11,185 nt of DNA from positions 1 through 11,185 of the forward strand of contig CAZCBN010000109.1 in the NCBI GenBank assembly GCA_964496975.1, written 5' to 3'. Position 1 is the stretch's first letter. Each line of letters begins with the position of its first letter. A program made the translations under genes and the position numbers. Source of the stretch: CAZCBN01 sp964496975 (GTDB taxonomy: Bacteria; Planctomycetota; Phycisphaerae; Phycisphaerales; UBA1924). Under the pieces are notes generated by a model. That model was not told the DNA's origin. It did no database searches and saw only the letters and a list, made by a program, of their open reading frames with translations. This document shows positions 1 to 5,631 of this stretch, one piece after another.

Positions 1-4
1 GTTT

Positions 5-45
5 GGGAGGGTAGGGAGGGGGGAGAGGAGGGGGAGAGAAGAGGG
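5..45 (+). repeat. G-quadruplex motif and polypurine tract
   Basis: Bases 5-20 read GGGAGGGTAGGGAGGG on the plus strand. This is four G-triplets with loops of 1, 2 and 1 bases, the classic pattern of a very stable parallel G-quadruplex. Bases 13-45 are an unbroken purine run on the same strand, and further G-runs continue to about base 75. The minus-strand operon that ends at 317 would, if read through, give a C/U-rich and G-poor RNA here. Such RNA is the composition preferred by Rho, so a role in termination is possible but inferred. No gene is seen in bases 1-316. Confidence 0.6.
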
Positions 46-55
46 CGCGGCGGGG

Positions 56-107
56 GCCGCGGGGGAGAGGGGGAGCACGGCTTGGCGGGGCCAAGCCGTG
101 GCACCCG
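56..107. repeat. 52-bp direct repeat, copy 1, with internal hairpin
   Basis: This segment matches 204-255 at 51 of 52 positions; the one difference is in the G-rich left part. It contains a perfect inverted repeat at 76-100, with left arm CACGGCTTGGC, loop GGG and right arm GCCAAGCCGTG. The structure is REP-like: a short palindrome inside a longer conserved unit, in a gap between genes. No transposase is visible nearby. Whether it is mobile or repeated genome-wide cannot be judged from one window. Confidence 0.75.
76..100. other. Perfect inverted repeat (hairpin A)
   Basis: An 11-bp perfect stem (CACGGCTTGGC / GCCAAGCCGTG) closes a 3-base GGG loop. No T-run follows on either strand, so it is not a canonical intrinsic terminator. 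It lies downstream of the minus-strand operon that ends at 317 and could protect an mRNA 3' end. Confidence 0.7.
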
Positions 108-126
108 CGGGACGCGGGGGAGGGGA

Positions 127-194
127 AGTGGCGGAGTGGCAGAGTGGCAGAGTGGCAGAGTGGCAGAGTGGCAGAGTGGCAGAGTGGCAGAGTG
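127..194. repeat. 8-bp tandem repeat array, about 8.5 units
   Basis: The unit AGTGGCAG is repeated head to tail. The first unit (127-134) has one substitution (AGTGGCGG), seven perfect units run from 135 to 190, and a half unit AGTG ends at 194. The array lies between the two copies of the 52-bp repeat. On the minus strand it reads as repeated CTCTGCCA. Near-perfect units suggest recent expansion by slippage, so copy number may differ between strains. It is outside any convincing reading frame. Confidence 0.9.
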
Positions 195-203
195 CGCGGC
201 GTA

Positions 204-255
204 GCCGCGGGGGAGGGGGGGAGCACGGCTTGGCGGGGCCAAGCCGTGGCACCCG
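204..255. repeat. 52-bp direct repeat, copy 2, with internal hairpin
   Basis: This is the second copy of the unit at 56-107, with one mismatch, offset by 148 bp. The same 11-bp-stem hairpin lies at 224-248. Its right part is copied a third time at 278-302. Confidence 0.75.
224..248. other. Perfect inverted repeat (hairpin B)
   Basis: Identical to the hairpin at 76-100: an 11-bp stem with a GGG loop. It is the closer of the two to the zinc-ribbon gene, about 70 bp past its stop codon at 317. It is the first strong structure a minus-strand transcript would meet, so it may act in mRNA 3'-end formation. No U-tract follows. Confidence 0.65.
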
Positions 256-277
256 GGCGTGGTGACCGGTCGTGGCA

Positions 278-302
278 CCAAGCCGTGGTACCTGGGCGTG
301 GT
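278..302. repeat. Partial third copy of the repeat's right part
   Basis: Bases 278-302 match 239-263 with two C-to-T differences in 25 bases. Only the right hairpin arm is present, so this copy cannot fold the 11-bp hairpin by itself. It looks like a decayed or partial duplicate of the unit ending at 255-263. Confidence 0.65.
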
Positions 303-316
303 ACGTGGGCGGGGCG

Positions 317-1060
317 TTAGGGGGCGGGGGGTTCGGGCGGGAGGGCTTTGGGGTGGTTGGCGTAGCGGAGGCGGCGGAGGCCTCGGTAGGCGAAGAGTTC
401 GAAGGTCATGAAGCCGGCGAAGAGGCCGGTGATGGCGACGAGGATGGGGATTGAGTAGACGCTGACGACGCGGAGCGGGAAGGCGAAGGCCATGACGGCG
501 AGGGATGGGGCGACGATGACGGCGGCGAGGAGCCAGCCGACGCAGCCGTGGGCGATGATGCTGGCGGCGGTGTCGGGGAGGAGGCGTGTGCCGGCGCGGC
601 GGCTGAGGAAGAGGAGGCCGGCGTACTCGATGAAGGTGGCGATGGAGAGGAGCATGTAGATGGCGAGGGCGGCGGCGAGGAAGGTGACCATGGCGTTGGT
701 TGTTCGCGGCAGGAGGGAGGCGCGGGTGTCGTGGGCGAACATGAGCGTGGCGGCGGCGAGGGCGATGATGGCGGTGGCGAAGTTGATGTAGATGTCGCGG
801 AGGTCCCTCGCGAGCTTTCGGTCGAGGCGCATGTCGTCGAGCGTGCGCGTGGGGTGGCGGATGGTTTGGTAGGACGTTGCGAGGAAGGCGGGGAAGGTCT
901 GGTCGCGCTGCCAGGGGGTGCCGGGGCGGTGGGCGGTGATGCTGCTGGCGAGGGGGGTGTTGCACTCGGGGCAGGCGTGGGAGAGGGAGAGGCCCGCGAG
1001 GTCGTAGCCGCAGCGGATGCAGATGAACGCGTCGGGGCTTTGCGACGGGTGGCGGGGCAT
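317..1060 (-). CDS. Zinc-ribbon multi-pass membrane protein (247 aa)
   Basis: The function is unknown. The N-terminus is a small zinc ribbon: Cys14 and Cys17 (CIRC), then Cys30 and Cys33 (CPEC), a CxxC-x12-CxxC spacing suited to one structural zinc ion. It lacks a signal peptide before the ribbon, so the ribbon probably lies in the cytoplasm. Hydrophobic segments follow at about residues 92-109, 123-152, 165-195 and 198-224, giving roughly four or five membrane spans. The tail (238-247) is proline-rich. Proteins of this layout are common and uncharacterised in planctomycetes. The start is 12 bp after the stop of the upstream glycosyltransferase gene, so the two are probably co-transcribed. 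No Shine-Dalgarno sequence precedes the ATG; the mRNA reads CCTCCCCCAAGC just before it. Translational coupling would explain this. The gene is confident; its role is open. Confidence 0.85.
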   Translation of the reverse strand: MPRHPSQSPDAFICIRCGYDLAGLSLSHACPECNTPLASSITAHRPGTPWQRDQTFPAFLATSYQTIRHPTRTLDDMRLDRKLARDLRDIYINFATAIIALAAATLMFAHDTRASLLPRTTNAMVTFLAAALAIYMLLSIATFIEYAGLLFLSRRAGTRLLPDTAASIIAHGCVGWLLAAVIVAPSLAVMAFAFPLRVVSVYSIPILVAITGLFAGFMTFELFAYRGLRRLRYANHPKALPPEPPAP

Positions 1061-1072
1061 GCTTGGGGGAGG

Positions 1073-3010
1073 TTACGGCGCGGCGATGCGGACCGCGATG
1101 ACGCGCTCGTCGCCGTCGCGGACGGACCACTCGGGGGTGTCGAGCGGGGTGAGGGCGGTGGGTGGGAGGTTGAGCGCGCGGGAGAGACGGTCGAGGGGCG
1201 AGTCGGCGGTGGTGTTGGTGGATGGGTCGGCGTTGGTTGAGATGAGGACGATGAGCGGGGAGGCGTGGGCGGAGGCGGCGAGTTGTTTGGCGGGGAGGGT
1301 GCCGCCGCGGCCGGCGCCGGAGGTGTGGTGGCCCAGCATGCGGAGGTTTGCCTCGGCGGCGTGGACGTCGACGCAGGGGTCCCACATGTCGAGGGTTGCG
1401 ACGGCGGCGTCGGGGTGGCTCTTGGCGATGGCGCGGAGCATGGGTCGGCAGGAGCGGAGGTTGGCGGCGCGGACGAGGCCCGCGGGGTCGCTCGGCGAGA
1501 GGGCCCAGGCGAGGGCGGCGGTGGCGATGACGGCGAGCGCGGTGAGGCCCGAGGTGACGAGGCGGCCGGTGCGGGGGTGATCGGCGCGGAGGGCGGCGAT
1601 CCAGAGGCCGCCGAGGAGGGCGACGCCGGGCCAGGCGGCGGTGATGTATCGGGCGGTGCCGCGGCCGGCGAGGCCGAAGACGAGGATGGGTGCGAGCGTC
1701 CACGCGAGGGGGATGAGGGCGGTGTGGCTCAGGCGGGGTCGGTCCTTGATGAACCAGATGAGGGCGGCGAGGGCGGCGATGCTGCCGGGGCCGGCGGCGT
1801 AGAGGGCGGCCTCGGCGTACTCGGCGGGGGCGGAGGGGACGAAGATGACGAGGTTTTCGGCGGCTTGCTTGGCGGCGACCTGGGCGATGTCGGTGCTGTT
1901 GCCGAGGCCGCCGATGCCGGAGGGGGTGACGTCGCGGGCGGCGCGGCCGGCGAGCACGGACCACGCGACGAAGGGCAGGGTGCCGATCGCGGCGGCGAGA
2001 AGGGGCCGGACGGCGCGGAGACGTGCGACGAAGAGCGTGCGGCGGCAGCGGTGCGAGAGGGTGCGGGCGATGCAGGCGGCGAGCGCGGCGGCGAGCGTTG
2101 CGGCGAGGGCGATGCCGGCGAGGTCGCGGGCGTCGGGCGGGCGGGCGTCGCTGCGGCGCAGGATGAAGAAGAGCGCGGCGATGGTGACGGCCGAGGCGGC
2201 GGCGGCGATGACGGGCGGGCGGCGGAGGAGCGGGGCGTGCGGGTGCGCGGGTGCGACGCGGCTGGAGGCGCGGCCGGATGGGGGGCGGGGCGTGCGGCGG
2301 GCGGCGTCGATGAGGGGCCAGGCGAGGAGGGTGGCGAGGAGCACGAGGCCGCCGGGCGGGCCCTTGGCGAGCGTGAGCCACGCGAAGGCCGCGACGAGGG
2401 TGAGTTGATACAGGATGCGTCGGGCGGCGTGGCGCGTGACGGCTCGGGCGGCGGCCCAGAGGCCCAGCACGGTGGCGGGCGCGGTGAGCACGTCGATCTC
2501 GCCCGAGCGGGCCTGGTACACGAGGAGTGAGAGGGGTGTGAGGCAGAGGGCGGCGAAGTACGGCGCGTCGGCGAGTGAGACGGGCGCGGCGTGGGGGGCG
2601 TCGGGCGTTTGAGCGGAGAGAGCCCGGGGGCGTGTTCGCGCGGCGAGGGGGAGGGCGCGGAAGAGGGCGAAGGTGAGCGTGATGGTGGCGGCGCCGGCGA
2701 GGCCGCTGACGAGCCTGAGCGGGATGACCGGGGAGGATGCGCCGGTGATGGTCCAGAGTGCGTTGGTGAGCCAGTAGACGAGGGGGGGCTTGGCGAGGTA
2801 GGCGTCGCCGTGAAGCCTGGGGACGAGGAAGTCGCCGGCGTCGCGCATCTCTTGGGAGACGAGGGCGCGGAGGCCTTCTTGGACGTTTCGGAGTCCCTGG
2901 GCGTCGGGCCAGGCGGCGCAGGCGATGAGGGCAAGGCTCGCGACGAGGAGGTAGGCCGGGAATATCCGCGCGGCGGGCGTGGTTTGCGGCGAGCCTCCGT
3001 GGGTTGGCAT
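1073..3010 (-). CDS. ArnT/PMT-type integral membrane glycosyltransferase (645 aa)
   Basis: This resembles family 39/83 GT-C glycosyltransferases, which move a sugar from a polyprenyl-phosphate donor to lipid or protein on the outer face of the cytoplasmic membrane. Numbering is from the ATG at 3010. The first span is about residues 16-34. The first large loop (43-80) has the family signature: an acidic motif (QE, residues 44-45), then EM..AGDFLVP, then KPPLVYW at 74-80. A second loop carries SGEID (169-173), a KGP motif lies at 216-218, and RY..AAWPG at 454-462 matches the late conserved Arg-Tyr...Pro of the family. Many hydrophobic spans separate these, and a soluble C-terminal part starts at about 505. 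The frame is open to an ATG at 3124 (683 aa), but that extension is Pro/Ala/Arg-rich, so the shorter start is preferred. The usual catalytic Asp before Glu45 is Gln. Acceptor and sugar are unknown. Confidence 0.85.
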   Translation of the reverse strand: MPTHGGSPQTTPAARIFPAYLLVASLALIACAAWPDAQGLRNVQEGLRALVSQEMRDAGDFLVPRLHGDAYLAKPPLVYWLTNALWTITGASSPVIPLRLVSGLAGAATITLTFALFRALPLAARTRPRALSAQTPDAPHAAPVSLADAPYFAALCLTPLSLLVYQARSGEIDVLTAPATVLGLWAAARAVTRHAARRILYQLTLVAAFAWLTLAKGPPGGLVLLATLLAWPLIDAARRTPRPPSGRASSRVAPAHPHAPLLRRPPVIAAAASAVTIAALFFILRRSDARPPDARDLAGIALAATLAAALAACIARTLSHRCRRTLFVARLRAVRPLLAAAIGTLPFVAWSVLAGRAARDVTPSGIGGLGNSTDIAQVAAKQAAENLVIFVPSAPAEYAEAALYAAGPGSIAALAALIWFIKDRPRLSHTALIPLAWTLAPILVFGLAGRGTARYITAAWPGVALLGGLWIAALRADHPRTGRLVTSGLTALAVIATAALAWALSPSDPAGLVRAANLRSCRPMLRAIAKSHPDAAVATLDMWDPCVDVHAAEANLRMLGHHTSGAGRGGTLPAKQLAASAHASPLIVLISTNADPSTNTTADSPLDRLSRALNLPPTALTPLDTPEWSVRDGDERVIAVRIAAP

Positions 3011-3081
3011 ACTCGGGGAGGCTATGGGGGGCTGTGGCGGCGGGCCAGCGGGCCTGGGTGTTCGAGCAGCCGCGTGCGGAT

Positions 3082-3105
3082 GCCCGGCGAACGCGGGCGC
3101 CGGGC
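3082..3105. other. Hairpin in the glycosyltransferase leader
   Basis: A perfect 8-bp inverted repeat, GCCCGGCG and CGCCGGGC, flanks an 8-base loop. It lies 72 bp upstream of the preferred glycosyltransferase start at 3010. It would be in the 5' untranslated leader, or in the extended N-terminal coding part if the ATG at 3124 is used. In DNA this GC-rich, such palindromes arise fairly often by chance. Confidence 0.4.
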
Positions 3106-3185
3106 GTGAAGGCGGGTGGTACATTCCGGATGTCGTGCATGAAGGCTCTGGCGATTGCCGGAGCGGGGAGACGCGGGGCGGGCCT

Positions 3186-3233
3186 GATCGGGGTCTGGTT
3201 CACTCGGGGTTTGGTTCAATCGGGGTTTGGCAG
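3186..3233 (+). repeat. Three 16-bp direct repeats before the nitroreductase gene
   Basis: Three head-to-tail units lie at 3186-3201, 3202-3217 and 3218-3233. Units 1 and 2 end in GGTTC, and all three share TCGGGGT.TGG. Unit 3 diverges in its last three bases. The array ends 17 bp before the nitroreductase ATG, in the divergent intergenic region. The position fits an array of regulator-binding sites or part of the promoter or leader, but slippage-made repeats without function are equally possible. I see no convincing -35/-10 pair. Confidence 0.7.
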
Positions 3234-3236
3234 ACT

Positions 3237-3243
3237 GAGGGGA
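3237..3243 (+). promoter_or_regulatory. Ribosome binding site of the nitroreductase gene
   Basis: GAGGGGA lies seven bases before the ATG at 3251. It is the only clear purine-rich Shine-Dalgarno-like site before a gene in this window. It supports the ATG at 3251 over the out-of-frame ATG at 3246. Confidence 0.55.
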
Positions 3244-3250
3244 CGATGCG

Positions 3251-3856
3251 ATGGACGTGTTCGAGGCGATTTCGACCCGGCGTTCGGTGAAGCACTTCGA
3301 CCCCTCCCACCGCTTGAGCGAGGCGGAGGAGCGGCGTCTGCTGGAGACGGCGATCCTTGCGCCGACGAGCTTCAACATTCAGCACTGGCGGTTTGTCGTG
3401 GTGAAGGACGCGGGGCTTCGGGCGAAGATCCGAGAGCTGGGGCACAACCAGGCGCAGATCACCGACGCGAGCCTGCTGATCGTGATGACGGCGGACGTGA
3501 AGGCGTGGCAGAAGCGGCCGGAGCGGTACTGGAAGAACGCGCCGAAGGACGTGGCCGACCTTTTGGTGGGCTGGATGGGCCCGTTCCACGAGGGGCGCGA
3601 GCAGCTTCAGCGCGACGAGGCGATGCGGTCGATCGGCATGGCGATGCAGACGATCATGGTCGCGGCGCGGGGGATGGGGTACGACTCGTGCCCGATGATC
3701 GGGTACGACTTTGACGCGGTGGCGAAGCTGATCCGCGTGCCGGCGGACCATGTGATCGGGCCGATGGTGGCGGTGGGGAAGAAGGTCAAGGACTCATGGC
3801 CGCGGCCGGGGCAGTTGCCGCTGAGCGAGGTGGTGGTGGTGGATCGGTTTGCGTGA
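3251..3856 (+). CDS. Nitroreductase-family FMN-dependent oxidoreductase (201 aa)
   Basis: Members of this family bind FMN, usually as dimers, and use NAD(P)H to reduce nitro-aromatics, quinones or related electrophiles in the cytoplasm. The length and motif order are standard for a complete member. Residues 9-13 (TRRSV) form the usual FMN-phosphate motif. APTSFNIQHWRF (37-48) is the second conserved block that contacts flavin. GMGYDSCPMIGYD (141-153) matches the flavin-edge block of the YdgI/DrgA-like group. AVGKK (174-178) is the late conserved block. The ATG is supported by a purine-rich ribosome binding site. It is transcribed divergently from the glycosyltransferase gene and in the same direction as the hydrolase gene, 136 bp before that gene's start. 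The true substrate cannot be told from sequence. Family assignment is secure. Confidence 0.93.
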   Translation: MDVFEAISTRRSVKHFDPSHRLSEAEERRLLETAILAPTSFNIQHWRFVVVKDAGLRAKIRELGHNQAQITDASLLIVMTADVKAWQKRPERYWKNAPKDVADLLVGWMGPFHEGREQLQRDEAMRSIGMAMQTIMVAARGMGYDSCPMIGYDFDAVAKLIRVPADHVIGPMVAVGKKVKDSWPRPGQLPLSEVVVVDRFA

Positions 3857-3952
3857 TGGGGGCTTGTCTGGCTCGCGCTCCGCTGTCGCGGGTTGCGTGG
3901 CGGGCGCCGCGGTGCGATGCTCTGCGTGACGGCGCGGGCGCGGCGGTGTGTG

Positions 3953-3979
3953 CCGCGTCGGGATGCTGCGCCGACGCGG
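3953..3979. other. Hairpin between nitroreductase and hydrolase genes
   Basis: A perfect 9-bp inverted repeat, CCGCGTCGG and CCGACGCGG, surrounds a 9-base loop. It lies 97 bp after the nitroreductase stop and 13 bp before the preferred hydrolase start. No T-run follows. It could be a factor-assisted terminator for the first gene or a structure in the leader of the second. Placement just before the start makes a translational effect conceivable. This is inference only. Confidence 0.45.
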
Positions 3980-3992
3980 GGGGCCTCGCGGC

Positions 3993-5534
3993 ATGCGACA
4001 CTGGGAATGTGTGAGAGGGCTGGACGCGGCGGCGGTGGTCTGCTCGGTCGCGGTGGTCTGCTCGGCCGCGGCGTGTTTGGCTGCGGGCTCGGCGGCCGTC
4101 GGCGCACCCTACGCGGACGAGGTGGCGCGGTGGACGGCGCAGGCCGCGCTGTCGCCCTCGACGCCGGGCGGCGTGGTGTTCATCGGGAGCTCCAGCATTC
4201 GACGGTGGGAGCGCCTCGCGGAGGACTTCGCCGAGTATCGCGTGATCCAGCGCGGGTTTGGCGGGTGCCGGCTCGACCATGTGACGGCGTATGTGAACGA
4301 GCTGGTGCTGGCGCACTCGCCCGCGGCGGTGGTGCTGTGGGCGGGGACGAACGACCTTTCGGCGGGGGAGTCGGCGGCGGGCGTGTTCGACAAGTATCGG
4401 GCGTTTGTTGCCGCGGTGCACGCGGCGCAGCCCGGGGTTGAGATTCTGTTTCTCGGCGTGACGCCCACGCCCGCGAACCAGCGGACGACCGAGGCGAGGA
4501 ACGCGCTGAACGCGATGGTGCGGGCCGAGGCGGAGGGCAACCCGCGCACGCACTACGTGGATTTGCCGGCGCGGTTTGAGTCGCTTCGGCCGCACGGGGC
4601 GGCGGCGTTTCTCGCGATGTATGTGGACTCGCTGCACCTCACGCGGGCGGGGTATGACGAGTGGGCGCGGATTGTTCGGCCGGCGCTGCGGGCGGTGGTG
4701 ACGCCGGACAAGACGCTGGGCGACACGACACGGGCGCCGGGGCCGGGTGATGCGGTGCTGTTTGACCTTGGCCCGAGCGGCGGTGCGCACGGCGGCGAGA
4801 CGGCCGGCCCCGACACGCGCGGGAACCACTGGAACAACTGGCACGCCGCGGCGGAGGGGGATGCCGTGAACGCGGGGGAGCACCTGGCCGCGATCGTCAA
4901 CACGCGGGGCGAGGCGACGGGTGTGCGGCTTGTGATCACCGGCGGGTTTGTGGTGAGCGGTGAAACGGCGATGGGGCCTGAGGAGCCGCGGGCGTCGGAC
5001 CTCGGCGCGTTGGCTGTGGGGACGGCGACGCGCGATGGCTTTCTCTGCGGCGGGGACGACCGTCGCGGCGGGGGCGACGACGACGCGCCGGGCGGGCTGA
5101 TGCTTGAGCATCTTGATCCGGGCGTGGTGTATGAGTTTCGCTTCTTTGGGTCGCGGGCGCACGCGGGTGAGCGCGGCGTGACGGCGTACCACGTGCGCGG
5201 GGCCACGAGCGGGAGCGCGACGCTGCGGACGACGGGGCGGAACATCGGGGGCGATGGTGACTTCGACGGGAACGACCGGGGCGTGGCTGTGGTGACGGGC
5301 GTGCGGCCCGATGCGTTTGGGCAGGTGTTTGTGGACGTCGCGTTGCTGGAGGGCCGGTTCGCGTGCTTGAACGCGATGGAGGTCCGCGGGATCTCGCGGC
5401 AGTCCGCGGGCTCGGCGGAGGAGCGCGCGGCGACGGAAGAGGCCTTGGCGACGGCGTCACGCGGGGCCGAGATGGAGCGTGGGGCTGAGGCTGAGCGGCG
5501 TGTGCGCGGGTTGGGTTCGCGCGGGGCACCGTGA
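3993..5534 (+). CDS. Secreted SGNH/GDSL hydrolase with C-terminal beta-sandwich domain (513 aa)
   Basis: This is probably an exported esterase acting on acetylated glycans or other esters. Numbering is from the ATG at 3993. A signal peptide is likely (hydrophobic stretch about 13-34, possible cleavage near AVGA-P). The SGNH blocks are all present: block I IGSSSI with Ser67 as likely nucleophile, Gly90 in RGFGG, GTND with Asn120, and DSLH with Asp212 and His215. From about 253 to 467 a second domain begins DAVLFDLGPSGG, contains WNNW near 280-283, and ends with LNAMEVRGI. It looks like an all-beta, possibly glycan-binding, sandwich. A charged Ala/Glu/Arg-rich tail of about 44 residues follows. 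In-frame starts at 3948 (ATG) and 4011 (GTG) are possible; the GTG would give the most typical signal peptide. No clear ribosome site is seen. The enzyme fold is secure; the substrate is inferred. Confidence 0.87.
   Translation: MRHWECVRGLDAAAVVCSVAVVCSAAACLAAGSAAVGAPYADEVARWTAQAALSPSTPGGVVFIGSSSIRRWERLAEDFAEYRVIQRGFGGCRLDHVTAYVNELVLAHSPAAVVLWAGTNDLSAGESAAGVFDKYRAFVAAVHAAQPGVEILFLGVTPTPANQRTTEARNALNAMVRAEAEGNPRTHYVDLPARFESLRPHGAAAFLAMYVDSLHLTRAGYDEWARIVRPALRAVVTPDKTLGDTTRAPGPGDAVLFDLGPSGGAHGGETAGPDTRGNHWNNWHAAAEGDAVNAGEHLAAIVNTRGEATGVRLVITGGFVVSGETAMGPEEPRASDLGALAVGTATRDGFLCGGDDRRGGGDDDAPGGLMLEHLDPGVVYEFRFFGSRAHAGERGVTAYHVRGATSGSATLRTTGRNIGGDGDFDGNDRGVAVVTGVRPDAFGQVFVDVALLEGRFACLNAMEVRGISRQSAGSAEERAATEEALATASRGAEMERGAEAERRVRGLGSRGAP
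4032..4067 (+). repeat. In-frame 18-bp duplication in the signal peptide
   Basis: Two adjacent 18-bp units, 4032-4049 and 4050-4067, differ at one base. Each encodes six residues, AVVCSV and then AVVCSA, in the hydrophobic core of the hydrolase signal peptide. The frame is kept. A recent tandem duplication that lengthened the hydrophobic core is the simplest explanation. Confidence 0.75.
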
Positions 5535-5535
5535 A

Positions 5536-5609
5536 TCAGGGTGAGAGGATTCGAACCTCCGGCCTTGTGGACCCAAACCACACGCTCTACCAAGCTGAGC
5601 TACACCCTG
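5536..5609 (-). tRNA. tRNA-Pro (anticodon UGG)
   Basis: Read on the minus strand, all four arms fold: acceptor CAGGGTG/CACCCTG, D stem GCTC/GAGC with loop AGCTTGGTA, anticodon stem TGTGG/CCACA with loop TTTGGGT, and T stem GGAGG/CCTCT with the standard loop TTCGAAT. The anticodon is TGG at 5573-5575. The C1-G72 pair, A73 and G37 are what bacterial proline tRNAs carry. The 3' CCA is not encoded, so it must be added by the CCA enzyme. The gene lies one base from the stop codon of the convergent hydrolase gene. It is in the same direction as the giant gene upstream. No clear promoter is seen in the 118-bp spacer. Confidence 0.96.
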
Positions 5610-5631
5610 GGCGACGGATGGTACGCGGCGA

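Noticed and set aside
127..194. CRISPR-like array
   Set aside because: The 8-bp units are contiguous with no spacers, so it is a simple tandem repeat.
1265..2530. 421-residue plus-strand open frame
   Set aside because: It is antisense to the glycosyltransferase and consists largely of Gly, Glu, Ala and Asp runs, the usual mirror of an Ala/Leu-rich membrane gene in GC-rich DNA.
3011..3124. N-terminal extension of the glycosyltransferase (start at 3124)
   Set aside because: The extra 38 residues are Pro/Ala/Arg-rich with no family similarity that I can see and no ribosome site. The start at 3010 places the first membrane span about 16 residues in, as usual. The longer form is not excluded.
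3786..5192. 468-residue minus-strand open frame
   Set aside because: It is antisense to the hydrolase and extremely Arg/Pro/His-rich, with no domain. The plus strand has all four SGNH blocks.
4553..5593. 346-residue minus-strand open frame beginning MVERVVWVHKAGGSNP
   Set aside because: Its N-terminus is a translation of the tRNA-Pro gene, and the rest is antisense to the hydrolase.
5618..5623. Minus-strand TACCAT as a -10 box for the tRNA
   Set aside because: It matches the consensus at four of six positions, but no -35 lies at the right distance, so it is not supported.
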